A stretch of DNA of 64,000 nucleotides from an uncultured Glaciecola sp. (GTDB taxonomy: Bacteria > Pseudomonadota > Gammaproteobacteria > Enterobacterales > Alteromonadaceae): assembly GCA_947496235.1 (NCBI GenBank), contig CANMCE010000002.1, positions 248,001 through 312,000 on the forward strand, written 5' to 3'. This document shows, piece by piece, positions 35,716 through 45,026 of the stretch; positions within the stretch are counted from its first letter, which is position 1; each line of letters begins with the position of its first letter. The position numbers and the translations under genes were made by a program. Under the pieces are notes generated by a model. That model did not search any database and was not told where the DNA came from. It worked only from the letters and a program-made list of their open reading frames with translations.

Positions 35716-36772
35716 TTTTTTTTCTTAGATTACCAACATTGGTTAAGGTTTTGAGCTGGTTCTTTATAACGGGTTCTGCAAATTTGGCGATTAAATAACT
35801 AACAGTTGATAGCCCGCTTAAAACGACCAATGGTGCTAAGAGCGCCACGTCGGGGTCGACAAATTTACCAAGTTTAATGACAGAGGCTACGAGCATGTTT
35901 TCATGTATTAAATACAGTGGATAACTAATAAATCCAAAAAAGAGTAGAAACCTAGTTGCCAATATCTTTTGAATTACAGGTGAGATTAGGCTTGTGGCGA
36001 ACAGAGCTACCAAAAATAACAAAACGAAAAACTTGTCAGTTTGGCCTGCAGATGTTGTTACAGAGGCGAGTATTCCTACTGCTAATGCAATTGCAAAATT
36101 ATACTTTTTGTTGTCAATCATAAAACGATAAAAAAAGCATCCAGAGGCAAACCAACCAAAGTGTTCAAGTGAGTAAAATGGAATACGCCATCGAATAGGT
36201 TCTAGCCATTGTAAGTCTGAAATAATCGGCATTTGGGTGATAGATACAGCAAATAGGTATGCGCCGAAAATAAACCAAGGAAGTTTATCTTTGCTAATAA
36301 AGAAATAACAAACGGCTGCAAATAGATAGAACTTAACTTCAACATAAATTGACCAATAGGCGCCTTCTAATGGACTAAAAGCTAACCCTGTCCACCACCC
36401 GAGCCAGTCTGGATCTATTAATGTTAAGCCGGGTAATATATCTGTGAATTCTGGTTGGCCCGCAGGGCGTTCGATAAAAAAGGATGCAGTGAAATAAGAC
36501 AATAAGCTACAGATCAACATTGCAGGAAATAAACGAAGCCAACGCTTTTTTATAAAGGTTAATGCGCCGGAACTTCTCTCTAGCGTCATATATATTACAA
36601 AACCAGAAAGAAGGAAAAATAGCTGGACGCCAGTATTACCGAAAGTAAAAAAAATAACGCTTTGCCATTTATCGCCATAAGGCACAATTTCACTCCACCT
36701 AGCGTAGGAGTGATAAAAGAACACCAACAGTATGGCTAAGCCTCGTAAACCATCAAGGTGATTAATTCGCAA
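35696..36772 (-). CDS. acyltransferase family 3 membrane protein
   Basis: A 358-residue membrane protein with about ten helices. MRINHLDGLRGLAILLVFFYH places the conserved R and H of the family in the first helix, and GNTGVQLFFLLSGFVIY and EGAYWSIYVEVKFYL follow, as in OafA/YrhL-type O-acyltransferases. These acetylate or otherwise acylate sugars of lipopolysaccharide, capsule or small molecules at the membrane. It overlaps the convergent serine hydrolase gene by 20 bases. It is a different subfamily from the acyltransferase at 15759. Acceptor unknown. Confidence 0.9.
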   Translation of the reverse strand: MRINHLDGLRGLAILLVFFYHSYARWSEIVPYGDKWQSVIFFTFGNTGVQLFFLLSGFVIYMTLERSSGALTFIKKRWLRLFPAMLICSLLSYFTASFFIERPAGQPEFTDILPGLTLIDPDWLGWWTGLAFSPLEGAYWSIYVEVKFYLFAAVCYFFISKDKLPWFIFGAYLFAVSITQMPIISDLQWLEPIRWRIPFYSLEHFGWFASGCFFYRFMIDNKKYNFAIALAVGILASVTTSAGQTDKFFVLLFLVALFATSLISPVIQKILATRFLLFFGFISYPLYLIHENMLVASVIKLGKFVDPDVALLAPLVVLSGLSTVSYLIAKFAEPVIKNQLKTLTNVGNLRKKINKADL

Positions 36773-36888
36773 GTTGTCGTCCTTTTTAACTCTTATCTGT
36801 TATTTATCGGTAGTGAATAATAAATCCTAATACCAGATTCCGCATTTAGGCAAACTTCATACTGATATCTGAGGCTTATTTTTGTTCT

Positions 36889-37311
36889 CTAACTCTTAAT
36901 TCCAGCTTCAACCCATCGTGTTCCTTGATTGGTTGTTTCCTTTTTCCAAATGGGTACACGAGTTTTCAAATAGTCCATAATATAACTTGCAGCTTGAAAA
37001 GCTTGCTCTCTGTGTTGAGAAGAGACGCCAACAAAAACTATTTGGTCGTTAACTTGCAAGTTTCCTACTCGATGAATTACCGAGACTCGGCCTAGTTGCC
37101 ATTTACTTTTCGCTTCATCAACAATGGCTGCAAGCTGTTTTTCTGCCATTTGAGGGTAATGCTCTAAGGTCATTCCAGTGATTTCATGGCCCTGATTAAA
37201 ATCTCTTACTAAGCCTACAAAAAATACAACTGCACCATCCGTTGGGTTGGCATCAGTGAGTTTGTTATATTCCACACCGACATCGAAATCTATCTGTTGA
37301 ATTTTGATCAT
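36889..37311 (-). CDS. moaE: molybdopterin synthase large subunit MoaE
   Basis: 140 residues, the usual MoaE length. Recognisable segments: NPTDGAVVFFVGLVRDFNQG near residue 20-40, the central VIHRVGNLQVND and the C-terminal VPIWKKETTNQGTRWVEA, with the active-site Lys pair in WKKE. MoaE with MoaD converts cPMP to molybdopterin by adding two sulphurs. It is the last gene of moaB-moaC-moaD-moaE and starts 3 bases after the moaD stop. Confidence 0.96.
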   Translation of the reverse strand: MIKIQQIDFDVGVEYNKLTDANPTDGAVVFFVGLVRDFNQGHEITGMTLEHYPQMAEKQLAAIVDEAKSKWQLGRVSVIHRVGNLQVNDQIVFVGVSSQHREQAFQAASYIMDYLKTRVPIWKKETTNQGTRWVEAGIKS

Positions 37312-37314
37312 TAT

Positions 37315-37563
37315 TTAGCCGCCAGTCACTGGAGGGAAAAAGGCAACCTCGTCATTATCTTTTACAATGGTCGTAGGACTCACAATTTGATGATTTACCG
37401 CACAAAGAAGCTGCTTATCTTGAAAAATATCAGCCCAATCGGAGTGAGTATTAACTATTTCTTCAGCAACCATTTTTACAGTTAAATTTTCACGCGCCTC
37501 TATGCTTAAGTTAGTAACTCCTAACTGTTCACGCAGACTTGCAAAAAAGCAAATTTGAATCAT
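37315..37563 (-). CDS. moaD: molybdopterin synthase sulphur-carrier subunit MoaD
   Basis: 82 residues from ATG 37563, which overlaps the moaC stop in ATGA; the frame is open for nine more codons upstream, but these lie inside moaC. It has the ubiquitin-like beta-grasp fold, and the C-terminal FFPPVTGG carries the terminal Gly-Gly that MoeB adenylates and that becomes the thiocarboxylate. MoeB is not in the window. The ThiF-like protein at 27005 is a distant relative of MoeB but belongs to the PEP-CTERM locus. Confidence 0.95.
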   Translation of the reverse strand: MIQICFFASLREQLGVTNLSIEARENLTVKMVAEEIVNTHSDWADIFQDKQLLCAVNHQIVSPTTIVKDNDEVAFFPPVTGG

Positions 37564-38051
37564 ATGGCATTCACCGAGGGATGTTTCCAATCACCAGTTT
37601 TGCCACCAGTTTTTGTGAGTACTTTGATACCTTCAATACGCATCGCAGGATCTGATGCTTTGCACATGTCAAAAAGCGTCAGTGCAGTTACACTGACAGC
37701 CGTTAATGCTTCCATTTCAACGCCCGTTTTGCCATTTAGCTTGCACATAGCTTGAATTCTTAATCTTTGTTCAGATTGCTCAACAAAAATATCTACATCA
37801 ACTTTGCTTAACATTAGAGGGTGACATAAGGGAATCAAATCACTGCATCTTTTTGCACCCATAATGCCGGCTATTTTCGCTGTGGTAATAACATCGCCTT
37901 TTTTATTTTGTTGCTCGTTCAACTGATCGATGGTTTTGCCCGACATATAAATAAAGCCTTCAGCCACAGCCACACGCTGAGTTTGTTCCTTGTCGCCCAC
38001 GTCGACCATGTTTACCTCACCCTTTTGATTAACATGGGTTAATTGAGTCAT
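37560..38051 (-). CDS. moaC: cyclic pyranopterin monophosphate synthase MoaC
   Basis: 163 residues, typical for MoaC. It turns the MoaA product (3',8-cyclo-7,8-dihydro-GTP) into cPMP. Visible signatures: MVDVGDKEQTQRVAVAEG near the start, LIPLCHPL in the middle and EMEALTAVSVTALTLFDMCKA, with the catalytic DMCK-type motif. Start ATG 38051 overlaps the moaB stop by one base, and the gene ends in a four-base overlap with moaD, so translation of the whole operon is coupled. Confidence 0.97.
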   Translation of the reverse strand: MTQLTHVNQKGEVNMVDVGDKEQTQRVAVAEGFIYMSGKTIDQLNEQQNKKGDVITTAKIAGIMGAKRCSDLIPLCHPLMLSKVDVDIFVEQSEQRLRIQAMCKLNGKTGVEMEALTAVSVTALTLFDMCKASDPAMRIEGIKVLTKTGGKTGDWKHPSVNAI

Positions 38052-38557
38052 TATTGATGCTTCTTAGTGATATGTTCGACAAAATTGCAAGGTCTATTAT
38101 TACTATCAAGTTGTGGCGCAATAAGTTTCCAACCGTCTTTACAAGCGCCTGTAGAACCCGGTAAGCAAAAAATTACCGTTTGGTTGGCAAACCCAGCAAA
38201 GACACGTGATTGGATAGTTGAGGTGCCAATAGTCTCAAAGCTTTGTGCTCTAAATAATTCACCAAAACCATCTACATCTTTATCAAAAAGTGGCTTGATA
38301 GCTTCAGGTGTTACATCAGCTGGAGTAAAGCCGGTACCGCCAGTAGTCACAACGCAATGAATATTTTCATCGGCTATCCATCGACTCACAATTTCACGTA
38401 ATTGATAGATATTGTCTTTGACTATGCTTCTTTCATACACCTGATGTCCATCAGCTTCCACTGCGGTGACCAAATAGCCTCCACTAGTATCGGTGTCTAT
38501 AGTTCTGGTATCTGAAATGGTAAGAATAGCGATTTGAAGACTTGTCTTAGCGGACAC
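38051..38557 (-). CDS. moaB: molybdopterin adenylyltransferase-like protein MoaB
   Basis: 168 residues of the MoaB/MogA fold. [17 protein letters not shown] opens the protein; [18 protein letters not shown] is the molybdopterin-binding signature, and [12 protein letters not shown] follows. In E. coli MoaB's role is not essential, whereas MogA adenylates molybdopterin; here it may supply that function. First gene of moaBCDE, divergent from moaA across 126 bases. That spacer is too short and too plain to hold the Moco riboswitch. Confidence 0.94.
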   Translation of the reverse strand: MSAKTSLQIAILTISDTRTIDTDTSGGYLVTAVEADGHQVYERSIVKDNIYQLREIVSRWIADENIHCVVTTGGTGFTPADVTPEAIKPLFDKDVDGFGELFRAQSFETIGTSTIQSRVFAGFANQTVIFCLPGSTGACKDGWKLIAPQLDSNNRPCNFVEHITKKHQ

Positions 38558-38683
38558 AAGGGTTCCTTTAATTATGTAGAAAGTTTACGCATTAGTTATG
38601 AATAGTAACAAATCAGTCTGGAATGCAAAATAGGCTAGTGTAATATAGTACCTGAGCTTCATTTGAGTAGAGATAATACAATA

Positions 38684-39655
38684 ATGCTAACAGACAATTT
38701 TGGCAGGCGATTCGAATATTTACGAATGTCGATAACCGACGTTTGTAATTTTCGTTGCAACTATTGTCTACCAAATGGTTACCAATGTGATAGTTCACGC
38801 GAGTTTCTTTCTTTAGATGAAATTAGCACTTTGCTGCAAGCTTTTGCCCAGCTAGGTACTAAAAAAGTGAGGATTACCGGCGGTGAACCCTGTTTGCGAA
38901 AAGATTTGGTCGAGATTGTCAAAATCGCTAAGAATACCCCTGGAATAGAGCGAGTTGCTATGACCACCAATGGGTTTAATTTAGAAAACAAAATTGAATC
39001 CTTGGTAAATGCAGGTCTTGATGCTTTGAATTTAAGCTTAGATAGCCTAGATCCACGGATGTTTACCGCTATTACAGGATCTACCCAACACAGCAAGATT
39101 TTATCTGGATTAAATAAAGCCGCAGAGATGGGAATATCATCTATTAAGATAAATGCAGTGTTATTGAAACAATATAATCCAAACGTTTTATCTGAATTTC
39201 AACACTGGCTTAAAGATAAGCCCTTTTCGGTACGCTTTATAGAGTTAATGCAAACCGGGGATAATTTATCTTTTTTTGAGCGGAATCATCTCAGTGGAGA
39301 GCAACTTAAGCAACAATTGTTATCGGAAGGTTGGCAACTGTGCATTCGTAGCAAGCTTGATGGGCCTGCTCAAGAATTTTCGCACCCTGATTATGCTGGC
39401 CGCATTGGTTTAATAATGCCTTACAGTAAGGATTTTTGTAAAAACTGCAATCGACTAAGAGTATCCGCATTAGGTAAATTGCATTTATGTTTATTTGCGG
39501 AACAAGGCATTGAACTTCGCCGATATCTACAAATGCAAGACGTGGACGCCACTGTATCAGCAATTCAATCCGCTATGACGGATAAAAAAATTAGTCATGA
39601 ATTACAGCAAGGATTTACCGGCGCAACTACCCATCTCGCCATGCTTGGCGGCTAG
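38684..39655 (+). CDS. moaA: GTP 3',8-cyclase MoaA (radical SAM)
   Basis: 323 residues from ATG 38684 (a TTG at 38663 is open but less likely; the chosen start matches the start region of known MoaA). The SAM cluster is C21-x3-C25-x2-C28 in CNFRCNYC. The second cluster lies in FCKNCNRLRVSA and LHLCLF, and the protein ends in the functionally important Gly-Gly (LAMLGG). It performs the first committed step of molybdenum cofactor synthesis. It is divergent from moaBCDE, so both promoters share the 126-base spacer. Confidence 0.96.
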   Translation: MLTDNFGRRFEYLRMSITDVCNFRCNYCLPNGYQCDSSREFLSLDEISTLLQAFAQLGTKKVRITGGEPCLRKDLVEIVKIAKNTPGIERVAMTTNGFNLENKIESLVNAGLDALNLSLDSLDPRMFTAITGSTQHSKILSGLNKAAEMGISSIKINAVLLKQYNPNVLSEFQHWLKDKPFSVRFIELMQTGDNLSFFERNHLSGEQLKQQLLSEGWQLCIRSKLDGPAQEFSHPDYAGRIGLIMPYSKDFCKNCNRLRVSALGKLHLCLFAEQGIELRRYLQMQDVDATVSAIQSAMTDKKISHELQQGFTGATTHLAMLGG

Positions 39656-39764
39656 CCCTGTTTTAGTCGATAATTAAATTATATTTTCAAACAATACAAT
39701 GGCATACCAATCGAATGTTAATCATTGGTTAAAACTTGTTGCGGCATTCCAATTCTGCGTATAT

Positions 39765-39788
39765 ATTGCTGTATAAATATACAGCAAT
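39765..39788. promoter_or_regulatory. LexA (SOS) box upstream of a VOC gene
   Basis: CTGTATAAATATACAG at 39769-39784 matches CTGT-N8-ACAG exactly, with an AT-only spacer, and it extends to a 10-bp perfect inverted repeat (39765-39774 with 39779-39788). It lies 72 bases before the VOC gene ATG and 113 bases after moaA. This is the gammaproteobacterial LexA operator consensus. The alternative is a moaA terminator, but no T-run follows. Confidence 0.6.
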
Positions 39789-39855
39789 AATAGAGATGTC
39801 TAATTTCAACAAAAGGACGCAGTGCTCTTACTTTTAACTATAAAGGAGTGTAAAA

Positions 39856-40239
39856 ATGGAAATGAAAAATCCCGTAGGTTGGTTCGAGATATATGTCGAC
39901 GATATGGATAGAGCGAGTGAGTTTTATAAAAGTGTTTTTAATGTCTCTTTTGAGCCATTAGCAGATCCCACCAATGAAAACTTTAAAATGATGATGTTCC
40001 CGTCATGTATGGATACCTACGGGGCTTCCGGTGCCTTGGTCGAAGTTGGTGATGTTAAGGCTGGTGGGAATTCCACCATTGTGTATTTCTCATGCGATGA
40101 TTGCGCTGTTGAAGAATCTCGTATTGAAGCTGCTGGCGGTAAGGTAGAGCGCAGTAAAATGTCTATTGGAGAGCATGGATTTATAGTGCTTGCTTTTGAT
40201 ACTGAAGGAAACATGATCGGGTTGCATTCGATGCAGTAG
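39856..40239 (+). CDS. VOC (glyoxalase-like) superfamily protein
   Basis: A 127-residue single-domain VOC protein. PVGWFEIYVDDMDRASEFYKSVF opens the first half, and VLAFDTEGNMIGLHS closes the second. AAGGAG precedes ATG 39856. Proteins of this subtype are often described as glyoxalase/bleomycin-resistance-like, without known substrates. The upstream LexA box suggests DNA-damage induction, which would fit a protein that binds or detoxifies a DNA-damaging compound; that is inference. Confidence 0.84.
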   Translation: MEMKNPVGWFEIYVDDMDRASEFYKSVFNVSFEPLADPTNENFKMMMFPSCMDTYGASGALVEVGDVKAGGNSTIVYFSCDDCAVEESRIEAAGGKVERSKMSIGEHGFIVLAFDTEGNMIGLHSMQ

Positions 40240-40289
40240 TATCTTGCCCTGGTAAGCAATATTTAACGATTTCTGAATCCGCTAATATG

Positions 40290-41168
40290 CTACCCCGTCA
40301 TCCTGAGTAAGTGCTTGGCGGGGACTTCTTGCTTTAGGAATTCTAAAAGTGCTTGAGCCGCTGGCGAAATTGAAGCCTGTTTCTCTATCATTATCTGTGT
40401 TTGCACGGCAGGTAATGGAAATTGTGGTAATAAAACTTTTAGACCGCCATTTTTAACATGGCTTTGAATTAAAAAGTCGGGTAATACCGCAATTCCAACA
40501 CCTTGACTGGTTAGGTCTAATAATGTCTGAACATCTTCAATCATGAGTTTCCAATTTAGATCAAGGCTTTGTTCACCAATAACAAGGGGTGTAATACTCT
40601 TGGATTGCAATAAAAAGGGTAGGTTAGCAATATCCTCAGATTGAGTTACTTGGTTAAATTTAGCCAGTAAACTAGGTGCTGCCACTAGCCAATGGCGAAC
40701 CAAGGTTAGTCGATGCATATCGTACTCTTTGGCGTCATGAGCTTGAGTACTGATCTTAACGTCAAATTTAGATGTTGTTAGCGAGCCGGCAGTTTGAAAG
40801 CTGATGTTTATAGCATTGTATTGTTGTTGAAATGACTGGACATAGGGAAGTATCAGGTGTTGCATATAATTTTCGTCACAACAAAGCTCGACAGTGCCCT
40901 GTATCTCGTTAGATGGCGTATTTATGCTAGATTCAACTTCTAGTGCTTGTTTGATTGATTGACGACTAATTGCAAATAAGCGTTGACCTTCAGCTGTCAA
41001 AGAAAACGATCTTGTTGAGCGCTTTATCAGTATGATGCCTATACGTTTCTCAAAATCTGAAAATCGACGGCTTAATGTAGCCTTAGGTAAGCCTAAAGAT
41101 TCTGCTGCACGAGAAAAGTTACCCAGCTCTGCGATGGTAACGAAAATAGCCAAGTCATCGAGTTGCAT
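40290..41168 (-). CDS. LysR-type transcriptional regulator
   Basis: 292 residues. The winged helix-turn-helix spans residues 1-60 (MQLDDLAIFVTIAELGNFSRAAESLGLPKATLSRRFSDFE region), and a ligand-binding domain with two lobes covers about 90-285. The PKATLSRR recognition helix and the short ligand domain are typical of the AaeR/CrgA-like LysR group. It is divergent from the pirin gene with about 100 bases between, so the pirin gene is the most likely target, as in many proteobacterial LysR-pirin pairs. Ligand unknown. Confidence 0.92.
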   Translation of the reverse strand: MQLDDLAIFVTIAELGNFSRAAESLGLPKATLSRRFSDFEKRIGIILIKRSTRSFSLTAEGQRLFAISRQSIKQALEVESSINTPSNEIQGTVELCCDENYMQHLILPYVQSFQQQYNAINISFQTAGSLTTSKFDVKISTQAHDAKEYDMHRLTLVRHWLVAAPSLLAKFNQVTQSEDIANLPFLLQSKSITPLVIGEQSLDLNWKLMIEDVQTLLDLTSQGVGIAVLPDFLIQSHVKNGGLKVLLPQFPLPAVQTQIMIEKQASISPAAQALLEFLKQEVPAKHLLRMTG

Positions 41169-41268
41169 CTGTGTTCCATATATGGAATTAAGTTGTATTA
41201 TTTTTACGCTAATTTTGATGGTTTAACAAGGGTTGCCAAAATTTTCAGAACAATTAAATAGGTATTTT

Positions 41269-42090
41269 ATGAAGTTTACAGCGCCTTTTGGCTATCATCC
41301 TATGCAGCATGGTGCGGCTTTCGATGCTAAGCAGTACAATGTTAGACAAGCTGGATTAACGACATCCCCAGTGTTAAACATAGACTGGTTCAAAATGACC
41401 GAGCCCACATTTCCACCGCATCCACATGCTGGGTTTTCTGCTATAACTTATCTTTTTCCCGACAGTCCGGGTGGCTTTATAAATAAAGATAGTCAGGGGT
41501 ATGTAGGGGATATCTTGCCTGGTGATATGCATTGGACAATGGCGGCGTCCGGTATAGTGCACGATGAGATTCCCATTGAGAATGGCGTTATGGTCGAAGG
41601 TTTTCAAATATTTATGAATCTTCCAGAAGAGCATCAATTATTGCCGGCGAAAGCTTTTCGTATCAAAGCAGAAGATATGTTAATTGAGAAATCCTCTAGT
41701 GGTTATTTACGTTTTGCGATAAAGGGTAATGAGAATAAGGGGGAATCCTTAATCCCATTCAATGCACTTATTGGTGAAATGGTGTTTACCGAGACCGGGG
41801 AATTATCGGTTGAAGTACCCGCTTGTCACTCTGGACTTTTAGTTGCTCTGAATGGAGACTTTAGCGTTTCAGACAAAAACATTAGCGAATTCAACGCTAT
41901 CGGATTTGAAAGTGCTGGCACGGAAACCCTTAAAGTACAGGCTAACGGCGGGACTAAAATCGCCATTGTAGCAGGGGATATTATGACGCAACCGGTATTT
42001 CATTATGGTCCGTTTATTATGTCCAGTAAGGCCAAGCTAATTGACCGCATTGAAGCCTACAATAGGGGAGAATTTGGAAAAATAGAGTAG
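41269..42090 (+). CDS. pirin family protein
   Basis: 273 residues from ATG 41269; the frame is open to a TTG at 41233, but family members start near the chosen Met. The metal-site pattern of pirins is present: FPPHPHAGFSAITYLF (H-x-H plus later His) and GDMHWTMAASGIVHDEIP, where the cupin His and Glu ligands lie. Bacterial pirins act as quercetinase-like dioxygenases or as redox-sensitive protein partners. The C-terminal cupin lacks clear metal ligands, as usual. Divergent from its probable LysR regulator. Confidence 0.88.
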   Translation: MKFTAPFGYHPMQHGAAFDAKQYNVRQAGLTTSPVLNIDWFKMTEPTFPPHPHAGFSAITYLFPDSPGGFINKDSQGYVGDILPGDMHWTMAASGIVHDEIPIENGVMVEGFQIFMNLPEEHQLLPAKAFRIKAEDMLIEKSSSGYLRFAIKGNENKGESLIPFNALIGEMVFTETGELSVEVPACHSGLLVALNGDFSVSDKNISEFNAIGFESAGTETLKVQANGGTKIAIVAGDIMTQPVFHYGPFIMSSKAKLIDRIEAYNRGEFGKIE

Positions 42091-42164
42091 CACATTCGGC
42101 AAAGCTCTCTTTCTTTACGTATTTTTGGTAGCATCCTTATATTCAGACTTTAGATAATGTTTTT

Positions 42165-43580
42165 ATGGATTTTAAAACCAAGTTTACTGCTATTCGTCAT
42201 TACTCTACTCACAAACAATCTCCGAAGGAAATCGGGAGTTTAGAAAGAGTATTCGAAAGTGATCGCGGAAGAATATTAAACTCAGCCGCAGTAAGGCGTT
42301 TACAACAAAAAACTCAGGTTTTTCCATTAGAGCGTAACGCAGCAGTTCGTAGCCGTTTAACTCATTCCATAGAGGTGATGCAGGTCGGGCGATACATCAC
42401 AAGGACCATTTTCGACCTACTTAGTAGCAAGCAAAAAGACGAATTTGGACTAACAGGCTTGGAGCGTATTTTTGAAACAGTTGTGGAGATGTCTTGTTTA
42501 TTACACGATGTTGGGAATCCGCCGTTTGGGCATTTTGGTGAAGACACAATTCAAGAATGGTTCTCAGATAATATTGATAATCTAGCACAAAAAGCGCAGG
42601 TAACATTGAGTGAAAGTCAGCGCCGAGATATTTGCCATTTTGAAGGGAATGCACAGGCGATTCGCATTATTCATTCACTGCAACAATTAAATCTTACTTT
42701 TACTCAAATAGCTGGGGTTCTGAAATATACCAGAGTCGCTAGTGAGCCTAAGCCAGCTGATAATTATTTAGCAAAGAAGCCTGGCTATTATTTGTCTGAA
42801 ACATCTCTCATTAATGACATTCAAACGCAGTTAGATATTCAGCCAGGTTGTCGTCACCCGGTAGCCTATATTATGGAAGCCGCAGATGACATTGCTTATT
42901 GCATTGCAGATATTGAAGATGCGGTTGATAAAGGCATTATGAGTTTGCCTGTGGTTTCTGAAAAACTTAAACAGCACTACAGAAAAATTGCTGTTGAATT
43001 TAGCATAGATGCTGATGTCATTGATGAGCATATTGATAGAGCCCTGTTAAAAGCTCAAAAAAACAAAATTGTTGCTAGCAGTACCTATTTTATTTCTTTA
43101 CGCGTTGGCTTACAGACGTTAATGGTCACTCATGCCGCTAATAGGTTTATTGATAACATTCAAGCTTGTTATCACGGAAATTTCAACGAGGCATTGCTAG
43201 AAGATAAAAGCCTTGCCCATGCTGTTTCAAAAACCCTAAAAGAAGTTGCTTTAGAATATGCATTTAGCCATCCTGAAGTTGAAAATAGCGAACTTCAGGG
43301 GCACCATATAATCTCTTCACTGCTAAACAAATACGCGAGATTATTAACGCTGACAGAAGAGAAATTTGCTACTCTTTTCGATGGTAAGACATCCCATGCG
43401 GTTGAAAAACGGCTTTTGAATAAGCTGGCTAAAAAGCACGTAAATGCTTACAAACTTGCTTCGGCAGCACACCCTGAACATGAGTTTTATTATCGCTGCC
43501 GCATGATTCAAGATAACATTAGTGGTATGACAGATGACTTTGCTTACGATGAATATCGAGCGCTTTATGTGGCGAATTAA
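42165..43580 (+). CDS. dgt: dGTP triphosphohydrolase
   Basis: A 471-residue HD-domain enzyme. SDRGRILNSAAVRRLQQKTQVFPL and RSRLTHSIEVMQVGR near residues 30-75 and the HD motif LLHDVGNPPFGHFGE near 110-125 are standard for the Dgt family. The later VAYIMEAADDIAYCIADIEDA supplies the final metal Asp. The enzyme splits dGTP into deoxyguanosine and triphosphate, limiting dNTP pools; some homologues defend against phage. Length is close to E. coli Dgt (about 505). It converges with the MFS gene across 15 bases. Confidence 0.94.
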   Translation: MDFKTKFTAIRHYSTHKQSPKEIGSLERVFESDRGRILNSAAVRRLQQKTQVFPLERNAAVRSRLTHSIEVMQVGRYITRTIFDLLSSKQKDEFGLTGLERIFETVVEMSCLLHDVGNPPFGHFGEDTIQEWFSDNIDNLAQKAQVTLSESQRRDICHFEGNAQAIRIIHSLQQLNLTFTQIAGVLKYTRVASEPKPADNYLAKKPGYYLSETSLINDIQTQLDIQPGCRHPVAYIMEAADDIAYCIADIEDAVDKGIMSLPVVSEKLKQHYRKIAVEFSIDADVIDEHIDRALLKAQKNKIVASSTYFISLRVGLQTLMVTHAANRFIDNIQACYHGNFNEALLEDKSLAHAVSKTLKEVALEYAFSHPEVENSELQGHHIISSLLNKYARLLTLTEEKFATLFDGKTSHAVEKRLLNKLAKKHVNAYKLASAAHPEHEFYYRCRMIQDNISGMTDDFAYDEYRALYVAN

Positions 43581-43595
43581 TGCGTAGCCAATTGA

Positions 43596-44999
43596 TTAGC
43601 TACTTGAAGATGAAGCAGTTAACTCTTCTCTTCGTCCTCTGAAAGAGGATAAAACTGTCGCTAAAACTACGAAGATCAATGACATCTTTAACGCTAAAGC
43701 CACAGTGAGCATTAATTCATCGCTCGTTTGTTGGGAAATTACCCTATCTCCCAAGTAATAGTGCAACATTAAATTGACTATACTCATTCCCAGTAAATTG
43801 CCCACTGTACGAGATAAATTCATTGACGCGGAGGCAACCCCAACTTCGTTTTTGGAAACAGCTCCCATAATGGCGCTATTGTTTGGTGTAGAGAATAAGC
43901 CAAATCCCAATCCGATTAAAACAAGGGCAGTACCAACGTGCATGGCGGAAGTTGTGGTGTCGATTTGATTCATCAAAATAAAGCCACTAGCAACTATCAT
44001 GCAGCCTAAGGTTGCAATTACTCTTGGCTGAAAGCGATCGGAAAGTTTACCGGCAATAGGCGCCATAATCGCCATGGCTAATGCTTGTAGGAGTAATATT
44101 TTACCCGCATGAGCTGGGGTGAAACCCTTGATATATTGCAGATACAAGCTCATCAAAAATACTATCGCAAAATTACTTCCATACATAAAAAATGAGGTAG
44201 CTAAAGACAGGCTGAAAACCCTACTTTCTTTAAACATTTGAACACGTATAAGCGGTTGAGCGCTTTTACTTTGATGCAGTATGAAGATGGCTATAAAGAT
44301 TAGTGACAGTATACTAACGAATATGCCCAGAACACTTGGCAGTTTACTTAAGCCGTACACTAAGGCTATGGAAAATGCGCCAAAAAGCAGTGTGCCTTTA
44401 TAATCAAATTTGTCGGGGATATCGTTCTTCCATTCGCCTTTTAACGAAAAGTGAATCACGATAAGCAGTACAACCACCAAGGGAACCTGAAAATAAAATA
44501 CTGCACGCCAACTTATCACTTCAGTAAGATAGCCACCAATAGCAGGCGCCATGGTTAATCCTACATACACACATGCTGCTACTATGCCTAAAGCACTACC
44601 TCTCTTATGAGCGGGTACTACTGAGGTGACGATGGCGATCCCAGTACCAAATATCATAGACCCAGCCAAGCCTTGAATAAATCGCCAAAACAAAATCAAA
44701 TCGATATTGTTCGCCATTCCAGACATAAGCGCGGCAAAGGCGTTTAATGCTAATCCTGCAACATAAAACCGTTTTCGCCCATAGTTATCGGCTAATTTGC
44801 CCGCAGGTAGCATGAAAGCGACATTGCTCAATAAATAGATGGTAGGTAGCCAACCTACTTTGGCGGCATCTGCATGTAAATCACTAGCTAATGATGGAAT
44901 GGCAACATTCACAGCAGCCATTCCCATGGGGGCGATAAGATAACCACTACATACTACGAGTAACGCAATTGCTGTGGTTGATAAAGATAACTTGTTAAT
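43596..44999 (-). CDS. MFS drug-exporter-like transporter, apparent ATT start
   Basis: The first ATG (44927) lies inside what should be the first membrane helix. In the same frame, 24 more codons upstream encode INKLSLSTTAIALLVVCSGY and LIAP, which restore the helix. The extension begins at an ATT codon (44999) with AAAGG nine bases before it, and a stop codon lies a few codons further up. With it the protein has 467 residues and about 12-14 helices, with GKLADNYGRKRFYVAGL as the loop 2-3 MFS motif and GLAGSMIFGTGIAIVTSVVP nearby. It resembles DHA-type multidrug exporters. If ATT is not used, a 443-residue form would miss helix 1. Confidence 0.82.
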   Translation of the reverse strand: MNKLSLSTTAIALLVVCSGYLIAPMGMAAVNVAIPSLASDLHADAAKVGWLPTIYLLSNVAFMLPAGKLADNYGRKRFYVAGLALNAFAALMSGMANNIDLILFWRFIQGLAGSMIFGTGIAIVTSVVPAHKRGSALGIVAACVYVGLTMAPAIGGYLTEVISWRAVFYFQVPLVVVLLIVIHFSLKGEWKNDIPDKFDYKGTLLFGAFSIALVYGLSKLPSVLGIFVSILSLIFIAIFILHQSKSAQPLIRVQMFKESRVFSLSLATSFFMYGSNFAIVFLMSLYLQYIKGFTPAHAGKILLLQALAMAIMAPIAGKLSDRFQPRVIATLGCMIVASGFILMNQIDTTTSAMHVGTALVLIGLGFGLFSTPNNSAIMGAVSKNEVGVASASMNLSRTVGNLLGMSIVNLMLHYYLGDRVISQQTSDELMLTVALALKMSLIFVVLATVLSSFRGRREELTASSSSS

Positions 45000-45026
45000 G
45001 AGGAAAAACCTTTAATTTTGAGGCCG

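Noticed and set aside
38558-38683. Molybdenum cofactor riboswitch before moaA or moaB
   Set aside because: The spacer is 126 bases, shared by two divergent genes, and shows no matching stem pattern.
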